Assembly (NCBI GenBank): GCA_026018925.1
Contig: JAKSZU010000031.1
Coordinates: 9,075,448-9,139,447 of the forward strand
Length of the DNA: 64,000 bases
Origin: Tupaia tana
Lineage: Eukaryota; Chordata; Mammalia; Scandentia; Tupaiidae
Direction: 5' to 3'
Every line of letters begins with the position of its first letter. Within the stretch, counting starts at the first letter, position 1. The notes under the pieces are model-generated. The model did no database searches. It saw only the letters and a list, made by a program, of their open reading frames with translations, and was not told where the DNA came from. A program made the translations under genes and the position numbers. Shown here piece by piece: positions 32,040-41,825 of the stretch.

Positions 32040-32300
32040 CCAAAGAAAAAGGCAGAAAAGGAATTCAACAGAATTAGGCATGAGAAATTGAATATGACAG
32101 AAAGAAGATATGAAAGAATTATAAGGCAACAGTACGTGCAAATCCTTGCAGATAAATTGGACCATTTTAGAGAAGTAGAGAGTATTGTTGAAAAATTTGG
32201 ATTATCAAAATTAAATCAAGAATTCACGAGCTGGTTGAAAATCTATATGAATCAATAACACGTGAAACAGCAAAGCAAAAAAAATGGAAATAATATTCAA
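32040..32300 (+). pseudogene. L1 ORF2 fragment, sense
   Basis: The 32007-32258 frame reads IIRQQYVQILADKLDHF and FGLSKLNQEF, matching the stretch of L1 ORF2 just upstream of the reverse transcriptase domain (YANKLEN...LPRLNQE type). Short and isolated, with a stop soon after. Dead. Confidence 0.72.
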
Positions 32301-32782
32301 GACTCTGGGGTCACATTGATTTACTGATGAGTTTATTCAGGCTCAAATAATAAAATAATATCAATCTTAATGCCATGAACACACACACACACATACACAT
32401 AGGGGACTCATTGAGTTACCCAACCGCACACATCTGATAAATGTGGGGTAGAACACGAACGTCAGTGTATTTGACGCCTGTACACTTCCTATTAAGTCTC
32501 TGGCCGAAAGTTAACGTGTAGGACAGACAGAAAGACAGCTGTTCCTGTTGGAAATGGGGTTTGCAGGTGGGAGGCGCAAGGCAAGTCAAACATCATCTTC
32601 TGTTCTGAGCCCTCATTAAATCCACCTCATTGTCTACTCCACACCAGCCACTGCATGGCCGTGTGGAGCTGGGAAAAAACTCAACAACCCAGCAGATTGT
32701 TCCCTTTAAAGACACAATCATTAATCTCAAGGGGCCTTTCCCAAGTTGATTCACTTGTCTACATTTCCAGAGCACTCAGCCA
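32301..32782. other. Stretch without recognised genes
   Basis: Includes a short (AC)n at 32380-32398. Nothing else recognised. Confidence 0.4.
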
Positions 32783-32932
32783 TCAAAATTGGTTTTATTC
32801 TAGAATCACCAGGGTAGCTTTAAAGAATCCTGATGGTATGGTCTCCCTTTGAAAACATTCCTACGGAATTGGTTTTGGGTGTGGTCTGGTCACGTAAATT
32901 TTAAATTCTTCTTGGTTGATTCTAGTGTGTAA
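32783..32932. mobile_element. MER5-type hAT MITE, diverged
   Basis: TCTAGAATCACCAGGGTAGC on the left and TTGATTCTAGTGTGTAATTGG on the right fit the inverted MER5 layout around GGTTTTGGGTGTGGTCTGG. Confidence 0.6.
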
Positions 32933-32937
32933 TTGGA

Positions 32938-33047
32938 ACTGGGGACTGGCTGCTGGCATGGTAGTAGCATAACAGTCTGTGAGGCTGTCTCATGTGGAAA
33001 GGTTCTGGGTGGTTCTTGGTTCATATCCAGAGACTTCCCTGAACACA

Positions 33048-33085
<38 letters not shown>

Positions 33086-33140
33086 GGAACAGGGCTGACT
33101 GAAAGTGGGACTTTAGGGATGCCTGTCTCTCTCTCTCTTT
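32938..33140 (+). mobile_element. SINE-C, sense, with (GT)n inside
   Basis: GGGGACTGGCTGCTGGCATGG, TTCTTGGTTCATATCCAGAGAC, TTCCCTGAACACACAAG, then (GT)n at 33050-33082 and TCTCTCTCTCTTTC. A SINE-A sits directly at its right end. Confidence 0.65.
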
Positions 33141-33143
33141 CTT

Positions 33144-33405
33144 GCCAGTTAGCGTAATGGCTATGTCGCTGGATCCCACATAGTCGACCGCGGTTCGCAT
33201 CCCAGACCCGGTGTCTTAAAACTCACGCCAGGCGTGTGTGCGTGTATGCCGAAGATCCCGAGAGGAGAATGGAGGAGAAGGGATTGCGGTGTGGCCATCC
33301 CCCCTGGGGGGTGATTTCTCACTTTCTGTCTCTCTGTCTCTCTCTCTCTCTTTCTGGCCAGTGCACATGTTCTATAGCAAAAACCTCTCAAAAAAAAAAA
33401 AAAAA
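33144..33405 (+). mobile_element. SINE-A, sense, missing its first bases
   Basis: Begins at CCAGTTAGCGTAATGG without the leading GGGAACCAG, CGGTTCGCATCCC B-box region, palindrome CCCCCCTGGGGGG intact, TTCTATAGCAAAAACCTCTC plus poly-A. Slight 5' truncation is typical of L1-driven insertion. Confidence 0.92.
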
Positions 33406-33671
33406 AAGAATAATACTGGGTCTTTTCCTCCTTACTTCACTGGCTGTTTCCTCCCAGTCTCCTTTTCCATTTATTCTTGTCCACAGAACTTGTCATTGTC
33501 ACCGTGGTCACTGTTCGTCTTCGGAAGTTTCCATGTTTTTAGCTACACCTAGTCCCCCCCATGGTCTCTGCTATGTTAATGGCACTTGGTCCTTTCTCGC
33601 TGCTGATAACATAGCTATCTCCATTTTATGTCTTTTGCCTAGACTCTAGATCCATGCATCCAACTTTCTTT
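33406..33671. other. Stretch without recognised features
   Basis: No gene or repeat recognised. Confidence 0.4.
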
Positions 33672-33916
33672 TTGTTTTTGGAGAGTTTGTTGCTATAGGA
33701 CACATGTGCTCACCAGAAAGAGAGAGATAGAAAGTGAGAAATCACCCCCCAGGGGGGATGGCCACGCCACAATCCCTTCTCCTCCATTCTCCTCTCCGGA
33801 TCTTGGGCACGCACGCACACGCGCCCGGCGTGAGTTTAAGCCACCGGGTTCGGGACTTGAACCGCGGTCAACTACATGGAAATCCAGCAACATAGCCATT
33901 ACGCCCACTGCTGGCC
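33672..33916 (-). mobile_element. SINE-A, antisense, well preserved
   Basis: TTTGGAGAGTTTGTTGCTATAGG, CACACGCGCCCGGCGTGAG, head ending GCTGGCCCC. CCAACTTTCT flanks both sides (33660 and 33918). Confidence 0.93.
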
Positions 33917-33929
33917 CCCCAACTTTCTC

Positions 33930-34204
33930 TTAATAGTTCAACAGGGATGCCTCATTCTCATCTCAGTATAACATGACAAAACATGACTTGTTCCTCTCTC
34001 CTCCAATGCCGTAATCAAAAAATGCAAAGATACAATAAGGTAAAAAAGAGGGTGTAAAGATCTCTGCTTCCTTCAGAATCATCTTTGACTCAGTTCATGT
34101 CAGCTCTACTCAGACGAGACTCGGGGGTTAGTTTGAAAGTTTGAGCTTTCTTCCCTTAATAGCCTACACGCAATGTTTCCGAAAAGCCCATGGAGTCTAT
34201 TTTT
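33930..34204. other. Stretch without recognised features
   Basis: No gene or repeat recognised. Confidence 0.4.
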
Positions 34205-34755
34205 GCAAGCATAAGGAGGCTTCAGAAAGTGTGTGGGCCCCGGGAACCAGCAGTTAGCGTAATGGCTATGTCGCTGGACTCCCACATAGTCGACCACGGT
34301 TCACGTCCTGGACCCGGTGGCTTAAACTCACGCCGGGCGCGTGTGCGTGCGTGCCCAAGATCCCGAGAGGAGAATGGAGGAGAAGGGATTACGGCGTGGC
34401 CATCCCCCCGGGGGTGATTTCTCGCTTTCTGTCTCTCTGTCTCTCTCTGTCTGGTGAGCGCACGCACCCTATAGCAAAAACCTCTACTAAAAAAAAAAAG
34501 AAAGAAAGTGCGTGGGCCCCAGGGTTGGTGTGGTAGTGCACTGCCTGCGCTGCCGGAAGCCACATGCTGGAAGCCTCTGTCTTTGCCCGTATGTACAGAT
34601 GTGCACATACTCTCACAAAACAAACTTGAAAAAACTTCCTGAAAATTTTCAATTTAAGGATGAGTTTATTTTGGTGCAAACAATATTTTGAAATCCATGC
34701 ACTTTTTTTTGGCATATACAATTCCCAGCAACTGTTTAAAGACCTCCTTGAGGGC
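34205..34755 (-). mobile_element. Mariner-type MITE (type 1), antisense, with two elements inside
   Basis: Left end AAGGAGGCTTCAGAAAGTGTG at 34213 and right end CAACTGTTTAAAGACCTCCTTG are the inverted ends. The interior GAGTTTATTTTGGTGCAAAC...TTTTGAAATCCATGCAC is the reverse of the interior of the copies at 46408 and 62950. A SINE-A (34242) and a short SINE-like piece (34521-34612) lie within it. Confidence 0.7.
34242..34502 (+). mobile_element. SINE-A (GGGAACC subtype), sense, inside the MITE
   Basis: GGGAACCAGCAGTTAGCGTAATGG, GGTTCACGTCCTGG, well preserved CGCCGGGCGCGTGTGCGTG. The 18-bp duplication AGAAAGTGTGTGGGCCCC (34224-34241) and AGAAAGTGCGTGGGCCCC (34503-34520) differs at one site. 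Confidence 0.95.
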
Positions 34756-34990
34756 CAGCAGATGTCGAGGTGGTTAAGGTACTAGACGTCCACATGGCCA
34801 AGCACAGTTTGAGTCCCAGACCCAGCAGCTTGAAAATCATGCTGGATGTGTGTGTAGATAGGCCAAAAATCTGGAGGGGAGATTTGGTGTTGCCGTCTCC
34901 CCCAGGGGGTGATTTCTTACTTTCCTCTTCTTTAAGTGTCTCTCTCTCTCTCTGCAGAGTGCACATGCCCTATGGCAAAAACCTTTAAAA
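34753..34990 (+). mobile_element. SINE-A with SINE-B-like head, sense
   Basis: GAGGGCCAGCAGATGTCGAGGTGG, CAGTTTGAGTCCC, GTGTGTAGATAGGCCAAAAAT body, CCCTATGGCAAAAACCTTT end. Sits right at the MITE's edge. Confidence 0.86.
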
Positions 34991-35002
34991 AAATACTTTT
35001 AG

Positions 35003-35263
35003 GGGACCAGCAGTTAGCATAATGACTATGTCGCTGGACTCCCACGTAGTCGACCACGGTTTGAGTCCTGGACCTGGTGGCTTGAACTCACGCTGGGCGT
35101 GTGTGCGTGCGTGCCCAAGATCCCGAGAGGAGAGTGGAGGAGAAGGGATTGCGGCATGGCCATCCTCCCTGGGGGGTGATTTCTCACTTTCTATCTCTCT
35201 GTCTCTCTGGCGAGCGCACGTGCCCTATAGCAGAAACCTCTCCAAAAAAAAAAAAAAAAAAAA
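35003..35263 (+). mobile_element. SINE-A, sense, in tandem with the previous one
   Basis: GGGGACCAGCAGTTAGCATAATG, GGTTTGAGTCCTGG, palindrome CCTCCCTGGGGGG, CCCTATAGCAGAAACCTCTCC plus poly-A. About 12 bp separate it from the preceding SINE's tail. Confidence 0.93.
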
Positions 35264-35298
35264 CTTTTATATTAGCAAATCTGACTATGTCTACTGCA

Positions 35299-35316
35299 CC
35301 CCCCCCCCCCCCCCCC
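35299..35316 (+). repeat. Poly-C run (18 C)
   Basis: An uninterrupted C18 tract, unusual for its length outside the G/C palindromes of the SINEs. Confidence 0.85.
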
Positions 35317-35369
35317 GTCATCATTGCTCTTTTTGGTTAAAACCATGACATTCCAATTGGAGAAAAAAG

Positions 35370-35570
35370 CACCCTCAACAGGGTCTCACGCCATGATTCC
35401 CACCCCTCCCCTCGTCTTCCCTGCTAGCCAGGAACATGAGCACGCATGCCTAGCACGAGAGGTTGACTGAGGACCTGAATCCACGCTGTTCCATAGAACC
35501 CAGCATTGACAAGCAGTGTAATACTGCTGCATCACTGAGGGGACCCCACGACTTTTTATTATTACTCTTT
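35370..35570 (-). mobile_element. SINE-C relative, antisense, diverged
   Basis: Minus strand reads GATGCAGCAGTATTACACTGC, GTGGATTCAGGTCCTCAGTC, TAGGCATGCGTGCTCATG. The left end GGGTCTCACGCCATGATTCC recalls the end at 61240, suggesting an older composite family. Confidence 0.45.
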
Positions 35571-35906
35571 CCCCATTGCTCACTTCTCTCTGGTCACAAG
35601 AAGCCCTTCTAGATCCTAGAACACTCTAGTTATCCTTTCAAGGAGTAGGTTACAGCCGCTTCTCCCCGGAATGCTTTTCCCCGACAGCCACAGGGCTAAC
35701 TTGTCCACCACCCTCAAGGTTCTCTGCAATGCGACTTTCACAAAGGCTCAGGAAATAAAATGTCGTGATACCCGTCCCCAACTATTTCTAAACACTTGGA
35801 ACTGATATGAACAAAACGGAAAGGTTTCCTTTGCGATGTCAAGTGCATTTCTGAAAACGTGGGGAGACATACACTTTGCTAGATATGGAGACATAATCTT
35901 GTAAAG
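35571..35906. other. Stretch without recognised features
   Basis: No gene or repeat recognised. Confidence 0.4.
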
Positions 35907-36350
35907 TAGTGCTTCTCGAACTTAATTGTGCATCGAAAACACCAGGGGGCTCTGGTTAAAATGCAGATTCAGATTCAGTAGATCTGAGGAAGGGACTGAG
36001 GATCTGTGGTTTTTTGTTTGTTTTCTTTTTTAGAGGTTTTTGCTATAGGGCACATGAGCTTGCCAGAAAGACAGAGAGAGACAGAGAGACAGAAAGCAAG
36101 AAATCACCCCCCAGGGGGGATGGCCACACCGCAATCCCTTCTCTTCCATTCTCCTCTCGGGATCCTGGGCACGCACGAACACGTGCAGGGCATGAGTTTT
36201 AGCCACCGGGTCCGGGACTCAAACTGCGGTTGACTACATGGGAGTTCAGTGACATAGCCATTGTGCTAACTGCTGGTCCCATGAATGTGCGTTTTTAACA
36301 GAGGGTGCTGTGATGTAGCTGGTGTGTGGGTCACACTCCGAATAAAGGGG
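35907..36350. mobile_element. MER5-type hAT MITE split by a SINE-A
   Basis: GTAGTGCTTCTCGAACTTAA, CACCAGGGGGCTCTGG and GATTCAGTAGATCTGAGG on the left of the SINE, TGTGCGTTTTTAACAGAGGG and GGTCACACTCCGAATAAAGG on its right, in MER5A order. Confidence 0.72.
36014..36281 (-). mobile_element. SINE-A, antisense, inside the MER5 element
   Basis: TTTTAGAGGTTTTTGCTATAGG, CACACCGCAATCCC, head ending GCTGGTCCCATG. Palindrome CCCCCCAGGGGGG intact. Confidence 0.92.
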
Positions 36351-36479
36351 TTCTAGATGGATTTTAAAATACACATGCACACACACACATACACACATAC
36401 CCTTTTGATAATGTAAAGACATGCTGAACAGGTAAAGAAGTTACCCTGTGTTCTACCTATCTGTCATTTGTCATAGTGT

Positions 36480-36526
36480 CTTTATCAGTTTGGACTGCTT
36501 TAACAAATTACCACAGACTGGGTGAC

Positions 36527-36565
<39 letters not shown>

Positions 36566-36830
36566 TTATTTCTCACAGTTCTGGAGTGTAGGAAGTCCAA
36601 TAGCTAGTGTCTGGGTAGAGCCTACTTCCTGGTTTATATATGGCTGCCTTCTCCAAGTACCTTCACATGTTGGAGTGAAGAAAAAGAGGAAGCAAGTTAT
36701 CTCACATCTCTTCTTCCAAGGGCACAAATGCCATCATGAGGACTCCACCCTCATGAACTAATTCCCCTCTAGAGCCCCACCTCCTAATATTAGCCAACAG
36801 GTTTCCTGTGGGAGTTTCACTTTAGTACAT
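36480..36830 (-). mobile_element. MaLR/MLT1-type LTR, antisense, with (AC)n
   Basis: GTTTGGACTGCTTTAACAAA, TTACCACAGACTGGGTGACTTA, TTTATTTCTCACAGTTCTGGAG, CTTCCTGGTTTATATATGGC and GAACTAATTCCCCTCTAGAG follow the antisense MLT1A-like order. An (AC)n run (36530-36562) has grown in the place of the A-rich AACAA segment. Confidence 0.82.
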
Positions 36831-37439
36831 TGATGCATTAGAAAAAAGTATCAATAATATACTCTTACATGCTGAATATATAAAAATAAGTGGACGTGCA
36901 GCCCTTCTAGTAAGAATGCACAGGAATATGAATGGAGCAGAAGACAGACAGAAGGCAGTACAGAACTCCATGTAAACATGTAGATGCTCTTCAGAAAATA
37001 CCAAAACCTAACGTTCCCTTCTGCCCGTTAACAATCAGAAAAGTTACACAGTAGCTCATAATCGATTAAAAGAACCCTGCAGGTAATTTCTCCGTAAGAC
37101 CAAGAAACAATTTCTATTATTGGTATTTCATCTACATAATGTGTAATGATATGGTGAAGACAGATAACGCATAAGACATACATATCGCAAGAGGAATATT
37201 TCAGCGTGTTTCAGTCTGAGTGAGCAAACACATATCTTGTGGTATTCTGTTTGATTTCCATTACAGAAACAATTTTATTCTGCTGATAGACACAATTACT
37301 TCCACTATGACAAGCATCTCATTAAAACGGTCTCATAGTTTTGCATACAATTGAATGTCCTGACAACCGGTAAAGGTGATGATTCATTTCTGCCTCCTAA
37401 CCAGTAGTGAACAGTGCTTTGTTTTGCAGCATCCTGGGC
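36831..37439. other. AT-rich stretch without recognised features
   Basis: No gene or repeat recognised. Confidence 0.4.
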
Positions 37440-37549
37440 TTGTTTGTGATGTGTTATTTGGGGATGCTGCAGATGGTGGCACCTGGCAGACCTTACAGGC
37501 AGCCGAGGAAAGATGCCGTACTTAGACTGAACACTGCAACTGTGCTGGT

Positions 37550-37697
37550 CATTCATCCACCCACATATTTACCATGGCACAAATTCACACACATGTACCT
37601 GGTACATTCCTCAAGCTGCTGGGTCTGGGATGAAAATCACACAGCTAGGTCATCTAGGATCCAGCCACCTTAACCACCATGACAAGGGCTGGCCCAA
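37550..37697 (-). mobile_element. Old tRNA-SINE, antisense, diverged
   Basis: CACACACATGTACCTGGTAC, CTCAAGCTGCTGGGTCTGGGA, GGATCCAGCCACCTTAACCACC and GGGCTGGCCC are the antisense head and start of body of a worn SINE-A relative. The left part (37440-37550) is too worn to assign. Confidence 0.65.
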
Positions 37698-37725
37698 CGT
37701 CCTCTCTTCAAAATAGCATAATGTT

Positions 37726-37985
37726 GGGAACCAGCAGTTGGCGTAATGGCTATGTCGCTGAACTCCCATGTAGTCGACCGTGGTTTGAGTCCCGGACCCA
37801 GTGGCTTAAAACTCACGCTGGGCGCATGTGCGTGTGCACCCAAGATCCCAAGAGGAGAATGGAGGAGAAGGGGTTGCGGCGTGGCCATCCCCCCTAGGGG
37901 GTGATTTCTCCCTTTCTGTCTCTCTCTGTCTGTCTCTGTGTGTCTGGCGAGCACACACGCCCTATAGCAAAAACCTCTCCAAAAA
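37726..37985 (+). mobile_element. SINE-A (GGGAACC subtype), sense
   Basis: GGGAACCAGCAGTTGGCGTAATGG, GGTTTGAGTCCC, CCTATAGCAAAAACCTCTCC. Duplication AATAGCATAATGTT / AATTAGCATAATGTT (37712-37725 and about 37986). Confidence 0.93.
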
Positions 37986-38002
37986 AAATTAGCATAATGT
38001 TA

Positions 38003-38477
38003 TTTTTAATATTTTATTTAAAATAAAATTATTTTATTTATTTCTGATCCATCTATAAGTTATTGAAACATACTTGATATTGCAAGTAAGACTCCCAGTT
38101 TTGTTCATATCAATTCAAAGTGTTTAGAAATAGTTGGCGAAGGGTATCACAACATCCTGTTTTCCTGAGCCATTGAGAAAGTCACATTGCAGAGAACCTT
38201 CAGGGTGGTGGAAAAGTCAGCCCTGTGGCTGTCAGGAGAAAAGCATTCTGGGGAGAAGCAGGTGTGGCCTACGCCTTGAAGGTATAACGAAGTGTGTTCC
38301 AGGATCCGCAAGGGCTTATTGTGGCCAGAGTGAAGTCAATTTTGGGGACTGTGGATATCTAGAAATATTTCTGTTTTATGCTCACCTTTGTTTGGCCATT
38401 GGTGTGTATTGGACTGTCGGTGAAGGAGAATGTTGGGATGGGTCTGCGTGTGTGTATGTGTGTCTGCAGTGTTTCTT
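38003..38477. other. Stretch without recognised features
   Basis: A 122-codon plus-strand frame (38134-38502) has no recognised domain. No repeat recognised. Confidence 0.38.
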
Positions 38478-38770
38478 CTTACAGGGTCTTGCTCTTTTGT
38501 GACCCTCCCTGTCTCATTCCCCGCTTTGTCGAATCGTGGGTTCCCGCAGGTGCAACGCCATCACGTTAGCTCTTTTCGGCAGGTCTTGCTATATTAGAAC
38601 CTCTGATCCTCCCGCCTCAGCCTCTTCAGTAGCTGGGGCCACAGGCACATGCTGTCACGCTCGGCTTTGTAAGGTGAGTCAGGAATTGAACCTGGATCTC
38701 CTACATCGCCTGAGCCTGCCAAGCAGCGGCACCCAGCGTATGCTACCGTACCTGGGCTGAGCTGGGCGTT
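38478..38770 (-). mobile_element. 7SL-RNA-derived SINE fragment joined to a tRNA-like piece, antisense
   Basis: Minus strand reads AGCCGAGCGTGACAGCATG, GCCTGTGGCCCCAGCTACTG and AGAGGCTGAGGCGGGAGGATC (38607-38668), plainly the 7SL/Alu-type sequence around the CCCAGCTACT motif. CAGGGTCTTGCTC at 38498 is the matching end. On its minus-strand upstream side (38675-38740) lies AGATCCAGGTTCAATTCCTG, a B-box-like piece, so the whole looks like a tRNA/7SL chimera. Single copy and old. Confidence 0.72.
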
Positions 38771-38784
38771 TGAAGACATTGCTT

Positions 38785-39005
38785 CGCTGGCACCCAGCTT
38801 CAGCTGCTGCCGTGGAAAAATACCTTATCGGCAGCATTACTGGGGGCCAGACGGGAGCAGAAACAAAACGCTGTACTCTGGGAAGCTGACGCACATGGGA
38901 AGGTTCCGACTTCCCATCCAGAGACCTCTCTGGGTGCGCGGCGCGCCCTCGTGCTCGTGAGAGTATGAAATGGCAAGGTCTGCACCAAGTTACTCTGCAG
39001 GAAAG
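38785..39005 (+). mobile_element. SINE-C, sense
   Basis: GAGCAGAAACAAAACGCTGTACTC, GACGCACATGGGAAGGTTCC, CCATCCAGAGACCTCTCTGGG match the SINE-C head. The middle is GC-rich (GGTGCGCGGCGCGCCC). Confidence 0.62.
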
Positions 39006-39214
39006 GTCACCGTGAGAAAACAGAAGCTCCCAGCTGACATTTCAGTCTGTCATTCTCGAAATGGAATAGACAGTGCAGGATGACCCCGTCCTTGGCATAG
39101 GTTTTACCATGATGGATAGGTCAAAGCAAAAACAAACCGAAGGAAAGCAAGATAAAAAGGGACGCAGAAGAGAAGGAAAAAATAGCTTTAAAGAAACATA
39201 TCTCCTTGCCTTTT

Positions 39215-39459
39215 TGGAGAGGTTTTTGCTATAGGGCAAGTGCGCTTGCCAGAAAGAGAGAGAGAGACAGAAAGCGAGAAATCACCCCCCAAGGGGGAAT
39301 GGCCATGCCGCAATCCCTTCTCCTCCATTCTCCTCTCAGGATCTTGGGCATGCACGCACACGCGCCCGGCATGAGTTTAAGCCACCAGGTCCGGGACTCG
39401 AACCACGGTCAGCTACATGGGATTTCAGCGACATAGCTATTACACTAACTACTGGTCCC
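39215..39459 (-). mobile_element. SINE-A, antisense
   Basis: TGGAGAGGTTTTTGCTATAGGG, CGCGCCCGGCATGAG, head ending CTACTGGTCCC. Perfect 14-bp duplication TCTCCTTGCCTTTT at 39201-39214 and 39460-39473. Confidence 0.95.
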
Positions 39460-39524
39460 TCTCCTTGCCTTTTAAAATTGGATGCTTTATGCATTAATTT
39501 TTTCAAACTTTTTTTAGTTACTCC

Positions 39525-39810
39525 TTTAATGTGAGAGAGAGAAAGAGGGAGGCAAGTTTCCCTGACAGTCTATCCCTTGCAGAGACCCCTTCCCGTATTC
39601 AGCCAGCCAGGGTCGCAGGCATGTCTGAGCATGCTGGCATGTTCAAGTCAGCCCAGAGCCAAAGCCTGAGCCCCCCAAATGGGTCCATATCCAGTGGCAG
39701 CATCTACCACCTACCCTGCCATGCGTGGGCCTGTGCATCCATTCTGAGACTTCTCTCCCTCCAATCAAACATGACAGAGACAGTGAACACTAGTGTATGA
39801 CCTGCTAAAA
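39525..39810 (-). mobile_element. Old tRNA-SINE relative, antisense, uncertain
   Basis: GTGAGAGAGAGAAAGAGGGAGGC end, then GGTCGCAGGCATGTCTGAGC and a GGTCCATATCCAGTGGC segment suggest a worn SINE. The head could not be aligned firmly. Confidence 0.4.
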
Positions 39811-40390
39811 TAGAAAACGCTTCTGTTGAAGGCACAGGTGAAGAATTTATACTAAAATAAAGTCTGCATAGGGATAAGACACATTGGATGATAGAGACTC
39901 ACTCAGAAGTCATGCCCATGATCAAACTTTACTACCTGTTTCATACGGGGAAAGGTCTGTGCCTATCGATACTACTCCACAAATTCTTGTTTTCTTAGGC
40001 CAGCCTCTGACCCACGTAAAATAGATGAGGTCTCTATGTGATCCTGGGGGGGACATTGTTTGCGTAGCTGGGAGCTACTTCCATAAAACATCTCCTTTGA
40101 CTTCGATGGTTGCATAGCTTATAGAATATTTTTCAGGGATGCACATCCCTAAATCCATAACAAATAATAACCAGACCAGTTACGATCAGCTAAAAATGGA
40201 TCTTAAAAATGGACTCTCGCACTAGGAGATACTGTTATTACAGTGTCTCCCAAGAGGTCGGACATTTGCAAGCTTACAGGTGAATTGCCCAATAAAACAA
40301 GAAAGAGGATTTTGGATAGTTGCAGATCCTTTATCTTCCAAGGGCATTAAGTATTAGTATTAAGGTTTTTTTCCTAAACTGTTTTATTTT
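39811..40390. other. Stretch without recognised features
   Basis: No gene or repeat recognised. Confidence 0.4.
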
Positions 40391-40646
40391 TTTTAGGGGG
40401 GGGGGCGTTGCTACAGGGCACATGTGCTCGCCAGAGACAGAGAGAGACAGAGAGACAGAAAGCGGGAAATGACCCCCCAGGGGTGATGGCCATGCCACAA
40501 TCCCTTCTCCTCCATTCTCCTCTCGGGATCCTGGGCATGCACGCACACGTTTCCAGTGTGAGTTTAAGCCACCGGGTCCGGGGCTCGAACCACAGTCGAC
40601 TACATGGGAGTCCAGTGACATAGCCATTACACTAACTGCTGGTCCT
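40391..40646 (-). mobile_element. SINE-A, antisense
   Basis: GGGGGGGGCGTTGCTACAGGGCAC end, head ending CTGCTGGTCC. TTCCTAAACT flanks it at 40371 and 40648. Confidence 0.92.
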
Positions 40647-40690
40647 TTTCCTAAACTATTTTTGTATATATTTTTTAAATTTTTCAAACA

Positions 40691-40945
40691 GTGGACCAGC
40701 AGGTGGCGTGGTGGTGGAGGTGGCTGGATGCCACGTGGTGGTTACGTTGGCCACATGGCCAACTGTGTGGTTGGAATTGTGGACTGGCCAGCTTGAAAAA
40801 CATGCTGAGTGCATGTGCCTACCTGCCCAGAATCCCAAGGACAGAGTAGAGGAGAAGGGGCTGTGGTATGACCGTGTCCCCTGGGGAATGCTTTCTCACT
40901 TTCTCTCTCTCTCTCTGGTGAGTGCATGTGCCCTCCAGCAAATAA
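40691..40945 (+). mobile_element. SINE-A-like element, sense, with duplicated anticodon-arm region
   Basis: GTGGACCAGCAGGTGGCGTGG, then GCTGGATGCCACGTGGTGGTTACG and GTTGGCCACATGGCCAACTG, a local repetition not present in other copies. CATGTGCCTACCTGCCC body, CCCTCCAGCAAATAAATT end. Confidence 0.82.
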
Positions 40946-41201
40946 ATTTTGTTTTCAAAAGTCAAAAATAGGCTAATTGTACTGATTTGACCACACATTG
41001 CATTCATGTACTGAACAATTACACTATACCCTATAAATATGTATAATTATTGTGTCAATAATAATAACATTTTAAATAAGCATTACAACTGCAGATTTTG
41101 AGTGTTCAGATCATTTGAGGAAGTTAAGTGAACTAGTATCAATCTTTTAAGACATGTATACATGGAAAGCAGAAATAGAAGTTTACTGTGGACTGTCTAA
41201 C
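40946..41201. other. AT-rich stretch without recognised features
   Basis: No gene or repeat recognised. Confidence 0.4.
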
Positions 41202-41217
41202 AAGAAATGGGCACCTT

Positions 41218-41416
41218 GGGACCAGCAGGTAACCACCTGCTGGTGGTGGTGCTGGACACTCCCACATGGCCAACCACCGGTTCGAGTCCCAGACCTGGCG
41301 ACTTCCTTTCTCCCTTTCCCTTTCTCTCTTTCTCTCTCTCTGTCTGTGTCTCTCTCTGGTCAAATTAAAATAAATGAATGAATAAATAAAATTAAATAAA
41401 TAATAACTTTTTAAAA
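41218..41416 (+). mobile_element. SINE-B, sense, with a palindromic 5' end
   Basis: Starts GGGACCAGCAGGTAACCACC then TGCTGGTGGTGGTGCTGG, so CCAGCAGGT is followed within 4 bp by its inverted copy. Normal B box GGTTCGAGTCCC, CT-run, TCTGGTCAAATTAAAAT tail. AAGAAATGGGCACCT / AAGAAATAGGCACCT flank it. Confidence 0.92.
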
Positions 41417-41468
41417 AAGAAATAGGCACCTGTCTAATACAGAAAATATTTTTAAAATGGGAGATAGG

Positions 41469-41735
41469 GGACAGCAGTTGGCATAATGGCTATGTAGCTG
41501 AACTCCCATGTAGTCGACCACGGTTCAAGTCCCAGGCCTGGTGGCTTAAACATATGCCGGGCGTGTGTGTGTGCGTGCCCAAGATCCCGAGAGGAGAACG
41601 GAGGAGAAGGGATTGCAGCGTGGCCATTCTCCTTGGGGGGTGATTTCTCGCTTTCTGTCTGTCTCTCTCTGTCTTTCTGGCGAGCGCACGTGCCCTATAG
41701 CCAAAACCTCTTCAAAAAATAAAAATAAAGAAATA
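41469..41735 (+). mobile_element. SINE-A, sense
   Basis: GGGACAGCAGTTGGCATAATGG, GGTTCAAGTCCC, CCTATAGCCAAAACCTCTTC. Duplication AAAATGGGAGATAGG / AAAATGGGAGTTAGT. Confidence 0.93.
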
Positions 41736-41825
41736 AAATGGGAGTTAGTTCTGGACACAGCCTATTTCTTTGTTTATCTTTGTTGAAAAATCTGGAAATG
41801 TGAGGGAGATTTCAAAAAGTTTGTG

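Noticed and set aside
34521..34612. Possible extra SINE-C copy inside the MITE
   Set aside because: GGTTGGTGTGGTAGTGCACTGCC resembles a SINE head, but no B box can be aligned, so I did not list it as its own feature.
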